From NCBI RefSeq assembly GCF_030580675.1, contig NZ_JAUQUB010000005.1, forward strand, positions 83,824 through 147,823: a stretch of 64,000 bases of DNA, written 5' to 3'. Shown here piece after piece: positions 50,813-60,009 of this stretch; positions within the stretch are counted from its first letter, which is position 1, and every line of letters begins with the position of its first letter. This stretch comes from Antiquaquibacter soli. GTDB lineage: Bacteria > Actinomycetota > Actinomycetes > Actinomycetales > Microbacteriaceae. The notes under the pieces are model-generated. The model was not told the origin of the DNA. It saw nothing but the letters and a program-made list of their open reading frames with translations, and did no database searches. A program made the position numbers and the translations under genes.

Positions 50813-51430
50813 ATGGAACTCAGTAGAGTCGGCGCCGACCTCCTCGGTCAGACCGAGGCGGCGCTGCTGAGCGCCTTGGCACGCCTCAGCGATCCTGTGA
50901 CAGGGCGCCGCTTGGCTGCCTTGGCGGGCCAGGCGAGTCCGGCCACGGTTCATCGGCTCCTCTCCAAGTTCGAGAGAGCTGGCCTGGTACTCGTGCAGAA
51001 GCATCCGCACGCCCACCTCTACCGTCTCAATCGGGAGCACCTTTACTGGCAGCCGATCGAGGACATACTGGCGGCGCCAGCACAGCTCGAGCAGGCGATC
51101 GTCGAGCGAGTCCATGAGGAACTCGGTGATCGCGCTCGCGTCGCCCTGTTCGGCTCGGTCGCTCGTGGTGAAGCCACGTCGCAGAGCGATGTCGACGTCC
51201 TCGTGGTGCCACCGGGAGACGTATCGGTGGAGCGGCGGGAGGTCGCGGCCAGGGGAATCGAAGACCTCATTCTTGCTATGACAGGAAATCCGGGGCAGGT
51301 CGTTCACCTCAATGATGACGAGATCGCGGAGCTCGACCGGCACCACTCGCCGCTGGTTCGCTCCATTCGCGCTAGTTCTCGTCCGATCGACGGGCGTGGG
51401 CCGTTTCTCCCCGCGGATCAGCTCACGTGA
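50813..51430 (+). CDS. wHTH-MNT nucleotidyltransferase, antitoxin-like
   Basis: 205 residues. Residues 15-85 are a winged helix (GRRLAALAGQASPATVHRLLSKFERAGLV). Residues 105-170 are a minimal nucleotidyltransferase: ALFGSVARGEATSQSDVDVLVV with G114-S115, D126 and D128. In MNT-HEPN modules the nucleotidyltransferase neutralises the HEPN RNase by transferring AMP to it. Fusion to a DNA-binding domain suggests autoregulation. ATG 50813 is leaderless. Codon use appears less GC-biased than the backbone, hinting at transfer. Confidence 0.85.
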   Translation: MELSRVGADLLGQTEAALLSALARLSDPVTGRRLAALAGQASPATVHRLLSKFERAGLVLVQKHPHAHLYRLNREHLYWQPIEDILAAPAQLEQAIVERVHEELGDRARVALFGSVARGEATSQSDVDVLVVPPGDVSVERREVAARGIEDLILAMTGNPGQVVHLNDDEIAELDRHHSPLVRSIRASSRPIDGRGPFLPADQLT

Positions 51431-51849
51431 GTCCGCGTGGGTCGGGGGCGACCAGTTCCATGGGTCTCCGGGACATCGAGGTCAGAGCATCGCAGGCACG
51501 GGCATTCCTCCAAGCGGCGCGCGTCACGAGCGACTTCTCCGATGAGGTCAGTGTGGAAGCCGCTGCCAATGTGATTGCGACGAATGCAGTCCTCGCGGGC
51601 ATTGCTGCGGCCGATGCGATCTGCGGTCGGGCACTCGGTGTGCGCTCGAGTTCGAGTCAGCACTCCGACGCTCTCGCGATCCTTCGGCGAGCACACGGAG
51701 GCGAGGCGGCTGCGGGCCACCTTCGAGCGCTCCTCTCGCTCAAGAACGACGCGTCCTACGAGCCGCTCATGATCACGTCTGTGAAGGCTGCCGCTGCCAT
51801 CCAGCACGCCGAGCGCCTCGTCGACCTCATGGAGCGGATTCTCCGCTAG
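51427..51849 (+). CDS. HEPN-like toxin partner
   Basis: 140-residue all-helical protein. RRAHGGEAAAGH (R88, H98) and LKNDASYEPL with following ASAVxAxAI-type helix (ITSVKAAAAIQHAERLV) resemble HEPN RNase domains of the SAV_6107 kind, although the R-x4-6-H motif is not textbook. GTG 51427 overlaps the nucleotidyltransferase stop (GTGA); an in-frame ATG at 51460 is an alternative start. Gene order suits an MNT-HEPN toxin-antitoxin pair. Its stop shares CTAG with the convergent gene. Confidence 0.68.
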   Translation: MSPRGSGATSSMGLRDIEVRASQARAFLQAARVTSDFSDEVSVEAAANVIATNAVLAGIAAADAICGRALGVRSSSSQHSDALAILRRAHGGEAAAGHLRALLSLKNDASYEPLMITSVKAAAAIQHAERLVDLMERILR

Positions 51850-52592
51850 GGCACCTCGACGGGCTGCAGCGTCGCCGACTTCGGCTCTCGGTTGTCGCCG
51901 GATGACCGTCCCGTGAGCCGCCGCCCGATCCAGGGCAGCACGTACTCGCGCCAGTACTCGGCGGTTCTCGGTCGCGCCGGTTCGAGCGGTTCGGGGCCGA
52001 AGTCGGGGACCGGCACCTCGAGCGCGGCGAGCACGTTCGCCGCGACGCGGCGGTGGCCGAGCGGGCCGAGGTGCAGCTTGTCCACCGACCAGTAGCGCAG
52101 CTCGCCGAGCTCCCGGTCGCCCCAGTTGTCCACCCAGGTCACGCCGTCGCGGGGGAGGTGCCGCTGCACGGCGCGCGCGAACGCGTTGCCGCGCGCCTCG
52201 AAGCGCGGACCCATCGGGATGTGCCGCATCGGGTTCGCCCCGCTGGTCAGCACGACGTGGATGCCCGCCGCCGCGACCCGGTCCACCGCGTCGATGAGCT
52301 GCTCCGTGATGCCGTCGATCGAGACGCGCGGCCGCATGATGTCGTTGCCTCCGCCGTTGATGCTGATGAGCTGCGGAGACAGCGCGATCGCGGCATCCAC
52401 CTGCTCACCGGCGATCGGCGCGAGCTTCCGGCCTCGGATGGCGAGATTGGCATAGCCGACGGGCTCGGGAGAGGAGAGCGCGAGACCCAGGGCGACGAGA
52501 TCGGCCCAGCCGCGCACGCGGCCGTCGGGGAGGTCGTCGCCGACTCCCTCGGTGAAGCTGTCGCCGACGGCGACGTAGGACGAGAAGCGCAT
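51846..52592 (-). CDS. SGNH/GDSL hydrolase
   Basis: 248 residues without signal peptide. All four blocks are present: VAVGDSFTEGVGD (Ser), NLAIRGRKL (Gly), NGGGNDIM (Asn) and DKLHLGPLGH (Asp, His). Likely a lipase/esterase acting on a small ester; the natural substrate is unknown. ATG 52592 follows CTGGAG weakly. Divergent from the LssY_C gene. Confidence 0.9.
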   Translation of the reverse strand: MRFSSYVAVGDSFTEGVGDDLPDGRVRGWADLVALGLALSSPEPVGYANLAIRGRKLAPIAGEQVDAAIALSPQLISINGGGNDIMRPRVSIDGITEQLIDAVDRVAAAGIHVVLTSGANPMRHIPMGPRFEARGNAFARAVQRHLPRDGVTWVDNWGDRELGELRYWSVDKLHLGPLGHRRVAANVLAALEVPVPDFGPEPLEPARPRTAEYWREYVLPWIGRRLTGRSSGDNREPKSATLQPVEVP

Positions 52593-52631
52593 GCCTCTAC
52601 TCCAGCACAAACCGGGTCCTACACTGGCGGC

Positions 52632-53963
52632 ATGGCCCGCCGGATCGTCGACATCCCGCTGCCCGAGTTCGCGCCGCGCAAGGAGGTCGACTCCGCGCTC
52701 GACTGGGGCTTCTTCGTGATCGGCGGTATCGCGGCCGTCTGGCTCGCCTACCTCCTCGCCCGGGAGAGCTTCACGCTCGGGTGGTGGCAGCTCCTCGGGG
52801 CGGTCGTCTTCTGGGTGGTGCTCGCCTACCTCGTGCTACCTCGGCTGCACCGCATCCTCACACGCATCTATGTGCCGGACTACTTCATCGGCCGCGCCCG
52901 CACGAGCGACGGATTGCTCGGCGACCCGGTCAATCTCGCCCTGCTCGGCGGCGAGCCGGCCATCCACGAGACGATGACCCGGGCCGGCTGGACCCTCGCC
53001 GACGACCTCTCGCTGCGCACCGGCTGGGCGATCGTCGCGTCCACCCTGCTGCGCCGCAGTTACCTCGAGGCGCCGGTGAGCCCGCTGTTCCTCTTCGGCC
53101 GCAGGCAGGACTTCGCGTATCAGCAGGAGGTCGACGGGACGCCCGGCAAGCGCCACCACGTGCGCTTCTGGCGCTGCCCGCCGGGATGGATGCTCCCCGG
53201 CGGCCATCCCGCGGAGTGGCTCGCCGCCGGCACCTACGACCGCGCCGTCGGTCTCTCGCTGTTCACCCTGCAGGTCACCCACAAGATCGCTGCGGACACG
53301 GATGCCGAGCGCGACCACATCGTCGCGACCGTGACCGCCGCCAACCCGGATGCCCGGGTTCGAGTCATCCGGGACTTCTCGACGGGCTACCACGCGCGAA
53401 ACGGCGGCGGCGACAGCATTACCACCGACGGCGACCTGCCGGTCGTTGACCTCCGCGCGGTCGTCGCGCCGGCGGGCTCGCGCGGGGAGGTCGCCACTGT
53501 GAGCACGCAGCGGCGGCCCGCGCCGACGATCGTGGGGGCCGTCATCCTCGCCCTCGGGGCGCTGTCGAGCATCGCGGTCGGAATCGCGACGGTGGTGGAG
53601 CTCCCGGGTCTCGTCGCCGATCAAGTCGACGGCGAGTCGGCGTCCCTCGTCGCGGCGATCGTCGCGGCCGGCCTCGGGTTCGTCGCGCTGTTCGAACTGT
53701 TCCTCACGCTGTTCGTCTTCCTCGGCAGCAACTGGGCGCGCGTGGTGGCGATGACGATCAGCGCCGCCTCGCTCCTGCTGCAGGCCGTCACGATCATGCT
53801 CGGCGGTGAGCGGCTCACGCTCGGGGGCGGCCTCGTGCCGGCGGCCCTCGACATCCTGCTCCTGCTCGCCCTGTCGAGCGAGCGAGCCACCGTCTACGCG
53901 CGCAGCAGCCGGAAGGCGCCCAAGCTGATCGCGGCGCGACCGGGCGGAGTCGCCGCGTTCTGA
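52632..53963 (+). CDS. Membrane protein with LssY C-terminal-type domain
   Basis: 443 residues. Two helices near the N-terminus (GFFVIGGIAAVWLAYLLA, LLGAVVFWVVLAYLVLP), an LssY_C-like soluble part (DYFIGRARTSDGLLGDPVNLALLG to RRQDFAYQQEVDG, about 85-190), then four C-terminal hydrophobic helices. LssY_C proteins occur with lipid phosphatase genes, but the function is unknown. ATG 52632 has TACACT (52620-52625) 6 nt upstream and no ribosome binding site. Confidence 0.8.
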   Translation: MARRIVDIPLPEFAPRKEVDSALDWGFFVIGGIAAVWLAYLLARESFTLGWWQLLGAVVFWVVLAYLVLPRLHRILTRIYVPDYFIGRARTSDGLLGDPVNLALLGGEPAIHETMTRAGWTLADDLSLRTGWAIVASTLLRRSYLEAPVSPLFLFGRRQDFAYQQEVDGTPGKRHHVRFWRCPPGWMLPGGHPAEWLAAGTYDRAVGLSLFTLQVTHKIAADTDAERDHIVATVTAANPDARVRVIRDFSTGYHARNGGGDSITTDGDLPVVDLRAVVAPAGSRGEVATVSTQRRPAPTIVGAVILALGALSSIAVGIATVVELPGLVADQVDGESASLVAAIVAAGLGFVALFELFLTLFVFLGSNWARVVAMTISAASLLLQAVTIMLGGERLTLGGGLVPAALDILLLLALSSERATVYARSSRKAPKLIAARPGGVAAF

Positions 53964-53967
53964 CCGG

Positions 53968-54621
53968 TTAGGGCTGAAGCCGCTCGAGCTGCCACGAGCC
54001 CGCCTGCCGCGTGAAGCGGAGCCGGTCGTGCATCCGTGAGCTTCGTCCCTGCCAGAACTCGAACGAGCTCGGCGTGACACGGAACCCGCCCCACGTCGCC
54101 GGCCGGGGCACCTCGCCGCCCGCATAGAGCTCCTCGAGCTCGCGCACGCGATCCTCGAGGAGGTCGCGGCTCGCGATCGGCTGAGACTGGTCGCTGGCCG
54201 CGGCGGCGATCTGCGATCCGCGCGGGCGCGACGCGAAGTACGCGTCGGAGATCTCCGGCGTCGTCGGCACCGCCGTACCGCGCACGATGACCTGCCGGTG
54301 GATCGTGTACCAGGGGAAGACGATCGAGACGTGCGGGTGCACGACGAGGGCCCGGCCCTTCGCCGAGGTGTAGCTCGTGAAGAACTCGAAGCCGTGCTCG
54401 TCGACGGTGCGCAGCAGCACCGTTCGACTGCTCGGCAGCCGGTCGGCGTCGATCGTGGAGAGCACCATCGCGTTCGGCTCGTACACGCCCGCATCATCGG
54501 CGTCCGCCAGCCACCGCCGGAACTGCTCGATCGGGTCGGGGGCGATCGCGTCCTCGGTGAGCGGCAACTGGCCGTAGTCCGTGTGGCGGGTGAGCGCGTG
54601 GTCGAGCTCGGGGTCGGTCAT
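53968..54621 (-). CDS. pdxH: Pyridoxamine 5'-phosphate oxidase
   Basis: 217 residues. FMN enzyme of vitamin B6 salvage that makes PLP. Motifs include NAMVLSTIDADRLPSSRTVLLR (FMN phosphate), FFTSYTSAKGRAL, the stretch PRGSQIAAAASDQSQPI and the C-terminal WQGRSSRMHDRLRF, the PdxH signature. GGGAGG lies 6 nt before ATG 54621. Convergent with the LssY_C gene. Confidence 0.93.
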   Translation of the reverse strand: MTDPELDHALTRHTDYGQLPLTEDAIAPDPIEQFRRWLADADDAGVYEPNAMVLSTIDADRLPSSRTVLLRTVDEHGFEFFTSYTSAKGRALVVHPHVSIVFPWYTIHRQVIVRGTAVPTTPEISDAYFASRPRGSQIAAAASDQSQPIASRDLLEDRVRELEELYAGGEVPRPATWGGFRVTPSSFEFWQGRSSRMHDRLRFTRQAGSWQLERLQP

Positions 54622-54622
54622 G

Positions 54623-55879
54623 TCAGCCTCCCAGGTCGTAGCGGGCGAGGGCGTCGGCGTCGCGGGCGTGCGTGACAGCGCGGCGAACGGCGTCGAGCTT
54701 CTCGACGGGGTCGGTCTCGGCCTCGGCGATCGCGAGCTGGCGCTCCGCTTCGGCGAGTCGCGTGCGGGCGGAGACGCCGGCCCGCCCGCCGGCGACGAGG
54801 TCGCGCACGACCGCGATCTGGCTGCGCGCCGAGACGAGGGTGCCCTCGTACGCGGCGAGGGCGTGGGCGAAGCGCTGCTTCTGGTTCCGCGACCCGGCGA
54901 GCGCGAGGTCGAGCCTCGACGCCGCCTCGTCGAGCCGGTCGAGCTCGCGGACCGGGTCCGCGGGGGAGAGGGGCGTGATCGCCTCGAGCTCGCGGAGGGC
55001 GTCGAGGATGGCGGCCCCCGAGTCCGGGTCGGGGGCCGACTCGACCTCGGCGCGGGCCTGCGTCGCGTCCTCGGCGAGCTCCCTGCGCCTCGTCGCGAGG
55101 GCGGCGCTCGCCGCCTCCAGGTCGCGGACGGTGCGCTCCACCGACTCGAGAAGGTCCCCCGCGCGGTGCACGATCTGCTCGGCCTCGGCGAGGATGCCCG
55201 AGACCGAGCTCACCCCGCTGGGGGCGATGCCGGCCGCCGCCGCATCCGCCCGGACGGCCGCGTCGTCGAGCAGCCGGTCCGCTTGCGCCGGGTGATCGGC
55301 GACGGCGGCGAGCGCCGCGGGGGCGAAGCGGGCGGCCGCGTCGGAGAGGAGCTCGCGGGATGCCGCGGCTCGCGCCCGGGCATCCTCGATGCGACTACGC
55401 AGCTCCCGCAGCGTCCCCTCCGCACTGACCTCGCGCCCGCGCAAGCGCGTGAACGCGTCATCCTGCTCGTCGAGCTGGCGCTCGGCCTGCTCGCACAGCG
55501 CGATGATCTGCAGCGTCCACTCGCGCTGCCGTCGATCGGAGTCCGGTTCGGCGTCGTCGAGTGCGTGCCTCAACCGATACGCCTCCGCGACCTTCGCTCG
55601 GGCGCCCGAGAGCGCGTCGGCCCACGGCTTCGCGGCATCCGCCCCGAACTGGGCGATCGCGTAGCCGAGCTCGCTGTCAGCGTCACGCAACCGGTCGTCG
55701 AGCCGCACCAGGAGGGTGCCCGCCCGCCGGGTGAGCTCGTGGATGCCCGTGCCGCCGAACCGCGGAATCGCCCCAGACCGCACCCGCCGTGCGACGACCA
55801 CGAGTGCGACGATGCCGCCCCCGACGACCACCACGACGACGGTACCGAGCGCCAGCGCCGCACCGCCGAGGAGGTCCAT
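54623..55879 (-). CDS. Membrane-anchored coiled-coil protein
   Basis: 418 residues. One N-terminal helix (ALALGTVVVVVVGGGIVALVVVA) and a long, highly charged helical body with many heptad-like Glu/Arg/Leu/Ala patterns. It resembles the part that follows the TPM domain in some actinobacterial YgcG-like proteins, but no TPM domain is present. Possibly an envelope or cytoskeletal scaffold. ATG 55879 has TAGACT (complement of 55886-55891) 6 nt upstream. It ends 2 nt from the pdxH start, so the two may be one transcript. Confidence 0.7.
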   Translation of the reverse strand: MDLLGGAALALGTVVVVVVGGGIVALVVVARRVRSGAIPRFGGTGIHELTRRAGTLLVRLDDRLRDADSELGYAIAQFGADAAKPWADALSGARAKVAEAYRLRHALDDAEPDSDRRQREWTLQIIALCEQAERQLDEQDDAFTRLRGREVSAEGTLRELRSRIEDARARAAASRELLSDAAARFAPAALAAVADHPAQADRLLDDAAVRADAAAAGIAPSGVSSVSGILAEAEQIVHRAGDLLESVERTVRDLEAASAALATRRRELAEDATQARAEVESAPDPDSGAAILDALRELEAITPLSPADPVRELDRLDEAASRLDLALAGSRNQKQRFAHALAAYEGTLVSARSQIAVVRDLVAGGRAGVSARTRLAEAERQLAIAEAETDPVEKLDAVRRAVTHARDADALARYDLGG

Positions 55880-55950
55880 GCCGTCAGTCTACGGCGGCAG
55901 GAATGCGCGAAACTCGGCCGTTTGTGCCGGGATTCGGCGACCCGGGCTCT

Positions 55951-55956
55951 TAAGGT
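55951..55956 (+). promoter_or_regulatory. Leaderless -10 box of the large helicase-like gene
   Basis: TAAGGT ends 6 nt before GTG 55963; no ribosome binding site is visible. Confidence 0.5.
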
Positions 55957-55962
55957 GGCGGT

Positions 55963-58900
55963 GTGTGGCGTGCTGACAGACACCCCGAGGACTACCGGGT
56001 CGAGCCCGACCTCGTCGAACCGGACGAGGTCGACGAGCACTTGCGCGCCTCCGCGCAGGTCACGGCTCCGCACGTGCTGAGCCTCGGCGACCCGAGCCTC
56101 AAGCTCGGCAACGTCGCCGAGCCCGCCTGGCTGGACTGGCGGGCGGAGCTCTCCCGCGTCGGCGGTCGCAACCCGCTCCTGCACTTCGAGGACTCGCCGC
56201 GCACCCGCATCGAGCTCTCGACGACCCACCCGGGAGGGCTCGCCCAGTTCATCACCGGCAAGACCACTCTGCTGTCGAGCCTCATCCGCGACGAGATCGC
56301 CTTGCGCAGCGCCAAGCTCGCCGCCGCCGCCGTGGCCGCGAAGAGCCTCGACCTCGCGACGGCGCGGGGCATCGACTCCGTCCACCTCGGCATCGGCATC
56401 GCCGAGTGGGAGTGGGAGGGCCGCTCGTTCCGCGCCCCCGTGCTGCTGCGCCCGCTCGCCATCCGCCGGTACGGCCGCGACTTCGAGATCAAGCTCCGGG
56501 GCAGCGCCGTGCTCAACCCGGCGTTCGCTCGCGCACTCGACGAGCAGTTCCAGGTGACGCTCGACGCCCAGTCCTTCGTCGCCCTCACCGACGACTCGGG
56601 CACCTTCAAGCCCAACGCGATCATCGACCGCCTCCGCGGGCTGACGTCGCACATCGAGGGCTTCCGGGTGAGCCCCCGGCTCGTGGTCTCCTCCTTCGCC
56701 GAGGTCGCCGCTGCCCTCGTCGCGGACGCCGACAGCCTCGACCACCCCGTGCTCGACGCGCTCGCCGGCAACACCTCCGTCGCGGAGCGCCTCGGCCAGG
56801 ACTACGCCCCCGTCGAGCCGGTACCCGCGGACGAGCGGTCGCCCCAGACGGATGCCCTGCTCCTCGATGCCGACGCCGAGCAGGAGCACGTCATCGCCCA
56901 GATCGCCGCGGGCAACTCGCTCGTCGTGAAGACCCTGCCGGGAACCGGCGGCACCCAGACGATCGTCAACGCGATCGGCGCCCTCGTGGGGCAGAACAAG
57001 CGGGTGCTCGTGGTGAGCCCGCGACGGGCATCCCTGCAGTCGGTCTCGCACCGCCTCGCGGACGTCGGTCTTCCCGGACTGGCCGTTCAGCCGCGGTCGC
57101 TGCGGCGGGACATCGTGCGCTCGATCGCGCGCAGCGAGAAGGCGAAGCAGCCCAACGTCGGGGAGATCGACGAGGCGCTCACCCGGCTGCGCAAGGTGCT
57201 GCTCGACTACCGCGGCGCGCTCGGGAAGACGGATGCCTCGCTCACCGTCTCCGTGCTCGACTGCGTCTCGGAGCTCAGCCGCCTCGCCCTCCTGCCGGAG
57301 CCGCCCCGCACGACGGCGCGACTCAGCCGCGGCGCCGTGGAGCGCCTCGCGGCCGACCGCAGCCGCGCCGCCGAGATCATGGTCGCCGCCGCCAAGCTCG
57401 GGGAGTTCAAGTACGGGCCCGGCGACTCGCCCTGGTACGGCGCCCAGTTCGCCAACGGCGACGAGGCGCTGCGCGCCCACGAGGTCGCCAAGCGGCTGCA
57501 CTCCGAGTCGCTGCCGCGACTCATCCAGCGCGCGAACGAACTCATCGCGGGCACCCACCTGCGCCCATTCCAGAACGTGAGCGAGCTCGGCGTCTACTTG
57601 CGCCTCCTCGTCGACCTGCGCGACACGCTCGACAAGTTCCTGCCGATGGTCTTCGACCGCTCCCTCACGGAGCTCATCGCCGCGACCGCCCCCCGCAAGG
57701 ACTTCCCCGACATGACGAGCGGCAACCGCCGCCGGCTCAAGAAGCTCGCCATGGAGTACGTCCGACCCGGAGTGCGCATCGGCGACCTTCACGGTGCACT
57801 CGTGCGAATCCAGCAGCAGCGAGTGCTCTGGCACCGCTACGTCGCGGAGGGCGCTGTTCCCGAGGTGCCCGTGGGCATCGGCGACGTGCAGGTCGCGTAC
57901 CAGCAGGTCTCCCAGGACCTCGCCTCGCTCGACGTGCCCCTGGGGCTCACGACGCGCGAGTCGCAGCTCGAGAACCTGCCCATCGCCGAGCTCGTGGACC
58001 GCATCGCCGGGCTCGCCGCCGAGTCGGACGTGCTGCACAACCTTCAGGACCGCACCGCCCTGATGGGGGCCCTCCGCGAACTCGATCTCGACCCGCTCAT
58101 CGAGGACCTCGCCCGCCGCCACGTGCCCGAGGAGCGCGTCGCGCTCGAGCTCGAGCTCTCGTGGTGGAAGTCGGCGCTGCAGTACTTGCTCGAGTCCGAG
58201 CGCGCCCTGCTCGGCGCGAACATCTCCGTGCTCGACCGGCTCGAGGCCGACTTCCGGCTCGTCGACGAGGCTCACGCGGCATCCAGCGCGCAGATCCTCG
58301 GGTGGCAGCTCGCGGAGACGTGGAAGATCGGGCTCGTGGACTGGCCCGACGAGGCGACGCTGCTCAAGCGGCTGCTCCAGCGCGAGACCGTGACATCCTT
58401 CGACCTCCAGACGACCGCACCGCACCTGTCGCGGCCCGTCGCGCCCGTGTGGCTCGCGTCGCCCTACGAGGTGCCGTCGATCGTCGACACCATGCCGTTC
58501 GACACGGTCATCCTGGTGGATGCGGGTGCCGTCACCGTCGCGGAGGCGGCGGGCGCCATCCGCCGCGCGAAGCAGGTGGTCGCCTTCGGCGACCCGGTCA
58601 CCCAGACGCCCGCCCCGTTCGAGATCGCCGTCGGCGAGGGCGCGCCTCTGCCCGCGCCCGACGTGGACGACCTGCACGCGGCATCCGCGCTCGCCCGGCT
58701 CGGCAGCCTGCTGCCCACGCTCACGCTCACGCGCAGCTACCGCCCCGGCGGCGAAGACCTCGCCGAGCTCGTCAACCGCCGCTTCTACGGCGGGCGCATC
58801 CAGTCCCTCCCGTGGGCCGGCAGCTTCCTCGGTCACGGCAGCATCGCGCTCGACTACGTCGAGGACGGGCACGGGATGCCCGACCCGGACTCCGGCGCCG

Positions 58901-59724
58901 TGCACAGCCCCGAGGCCGAGGTCGAGCGCGTCGTCGAGCTCGTTCTCGAGCACGCGTCGCGCAAGCCGCACGAGTCGCTCATGGTCATCACGGCGAGCGA
59001 GAAGCACGCGGTGCGGGTGATGCAGGCGGTCCTGAGCGCCCTGTCGAGCCGCCCGGAGCTCGTCGAGTACGTCATCGGCGACCGACCCGAGCCGTTCGCG
59101 GTGTACACGATCGAGCAGGCCGTCGCCCAGAGCCGCGATCGCGTCATCTTCTCCATCGGGTACGGCCGCACCCCACACGGCCGGGTGCTGAGCGACTTCG
59201 GCGCGCTCGGCGAGCCGGGCGGCGAACGGCTGCTCGCTGTCGCGATGACTCGCGCGCGGCGCTCCATGGTGATCGTGAGCTCGTTCCAGCCCGAGGACCT
59301 CGACGACGGCCGCATGAAGCACGGCGCCGTCGCGCTCGCCGAGATCCTCGGCGAGATCGGGGCGCGCCAGCTCGAGGAGCACGTGCCCGACGACAGCGAG
59401 CCGATGCTCGTCGACCTCGCGAAGCGGCTCGAGGCGCGCGGCCTGCGCGTCGCGCTCGGGCACCGGGGCAAGCTCGGGCTCGTGGCATCCCGAGGGGGAA
59501 TGTGCATCGCCATCGAGACGGACGCCGTCCTGCTCTCGTCGAGCCTGCGTGAGTCGCTGCGCTTGCGACCGGAGCTGCTGCGACGCCTCGGCTGGCACTA
59601 CCTGCGAGTGCACGCCTTCGAGCTGTTCAGCGAGCCGGACACCGTTGCGAACCGCGTCGTCACGATGCTCGGCGGCGACCCCGCCCCGATCACCGAGCCG
59701 ATCCCCGTGGTCGCGAACGCCTGA
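55963..59724 (+). CDS. Large DUF4011/SF1-helicase-like protein with degenerate ATPase motifs
   Basis: 1253 residues. The N-terminus (WLDWRAELSRVGGRNPLLHFED) is DUF4011-like. The expected Walker A near residue 325 is VKTLPGTGGTQTIVNAIG: the usual GTGKT lysine is Gly. The expected Walker B is TVILVDAGAVTVAEAAG, with Ala for the Glu of DEAS. The helicase features VVAFGDPVTQTPAPF, LTRSYRPGGEDLAELVNRRFY and AVAMTRARRSMVIVSS remain. The C-terminal 120 residues resemble an endonuclease-like fold (IAIETDAVLL, LRPELLRRLGWHYLRVHAFELF). It may bind DNA without ATP hydrolysis, or use another loop. GTG 55963 is leaderless. Confidence 0.78.
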   Translation: MWRADRHPEDYRVEPDLVEPDEVDEHLRASAQVTAPHVLSLGDPSLKLGNVAEPAWLDWRAELSRVGGRNPLLHFEDSPRTRIELSTTHPGGLAQFITGKTTLLSSLIRDEIALRSAKLAAAAVAAKSLDLATARGIDSVHLGIGIAEWEWEGRSFRAPVLLRPLAIRRYGRDFEIKLRGSAVLNPAFARALDEQFQVTLDAQSFVALTDDSGTFKPNAIIDRLRGLTSHIEGFRVSPRLVVSSFAEVAAALVADADSLDHPVLDALAGNTSVAERLGQDYAPVEPVPADERSPQTDALLLDADAEQEHVIAQIAAGNSLVVKTLPGTGGTQTIVNAIGALVGQNKRVLVVSPRRASLQSVSHRLADVGLPGLAVQPRSLRRDIVRSIARSEKAKQPNVGEIDEALTRLRKVLLDYRGALGKTDASLTVSVLDCVSELSRLALLPEPPRTTARLSRGAVERLAADRSRAAEIMVAAAKLGEFKYGPGDSPWYGAQFANGDEALRAHEVAKRLHSESLPRLIQRANELIAGTHLRPFQNVSELGVYLRLLVDLRDTLDKFLPMVFDRSLTELIAATAPRKDFPDMTSGNRRRLKKLAMEYVRPGVRIGDLHGALVRIQQQRVLWHRYVAEGAVPEVPVGIGDVQVAYQQVSQDLASLDVPLGLTTRESQLENLPIAELVDRIAGLAAESDVLHNLQDRTALMGALRELDLDPLIEDLARRHVPEERVALELELSWWKSALQYLLESERALLGANISVLDRLEADFRLVDEAHAASSAQILGWQLAETWKIGLVDWPDEATLLKRLLQRETVTSFDLQTTAPHLSRPVAPVWLASPYEVPSIVDTMPFDTVILVDAGAVTVAEAAGAIRRAKQVVAFGDPVTQTPAPFEIAVGEGAPLPAPDVDDLHAASALARLGSLLPTLTLTRSYRPGGEDLAELVNRRFYGGRIQSLPWAGSFLGHGSIALDYVEDGHGMPDPDSGAVHSPEAEVERVVELVLEHASRKPHESLMVITASEKHAVRVMQAVLSALSSRPELVEYVIGDRPEPFAVYTIEQAVAQSRDRVIFSIGYGRTPHGRVLSDFGALGEPGGERLLAVAMTRARRSMVIVSSFQPEDLDDGRMKHGAVALAEILGEIGARQLEEHVPDDSEPMLVDLAKRLEARGLRVALGHRGKLGLVASRGGMCIAIETDAVLLSSSLRESLRLRPELLRRLGWHYLRVHAFELFSEPDTVANRVVTMLGGDPAPITEPIPVVANA

Positions 59725-59729
59725 GCGCC

Positions 59730-59918
59730 GTGGCCGAGCACCGCGCCGACGATCCGGTGGACCGACCGCGGGCCGAGCGGCGCAGCCGTCGGGTGCGCAC
59801 GGATGCCCCTCCCGGCTCCGACCCGAACCCCGTCGCCGAGCCGCCCCGCCACCGCGCCGACGAGAACGACGAGCAGTTGCGCCGCGACGTGCCCCCGCAC
59901 TGGGGCGCGCGCCCCTAG
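59730..59918 (+). CDS. Small charged protein following the helicase-like gene
   Basis: 62 residues, rich in Arg, Asp and Pro, without hydrophobic core, so probably disordered. The end DEQLRRDVPPHWGARP is reminiscent of small Microbacteriaceae proteins I recall. GTG 59730 lies 5 nt after the previous stop, which implies translational coupling. It could be an accessory of the large protein. Confidence 0.55.
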   Translation: MAEHRADDPVDRPRAERRSRRVRTDAPPGSDPNPVAEPPRHRADENDEQLRRDVPPHWGARP

Positions 59919-59929
59919 CCGCTCCTCAG

Positions 59930-59990
59930 GGGCTCGCCTCACTCGCACTAGCGTGCGGGCTTTCACGAGCCCGTGAGAGCGAGGTGAGCC
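59930..59990. terminator. GC-rich hairpin region between convergent genes
   Basis: CGGGCT-N6-AGCCCG (59956-59973) is nested inside partly complementary flanks (GGGCTCGCCTC and GAGGTGAGCCC). It lies between the small protein gene and mscL and probably ends both transcripts. Confidence 0.6.
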
Positions 59991-60009
59991 CTCGCGGAGG
60001 GGGAAGGGA

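Noticed and set aside
55570..59613. A 1347-codon open frame antisense to the helicase-like gene
   Set aside because: Low-information, His/Arg/Glu/Val-rich translation typical of the complementary strand of a high-GC gene. The plus-strand frame carries clear helicase-like motifs.
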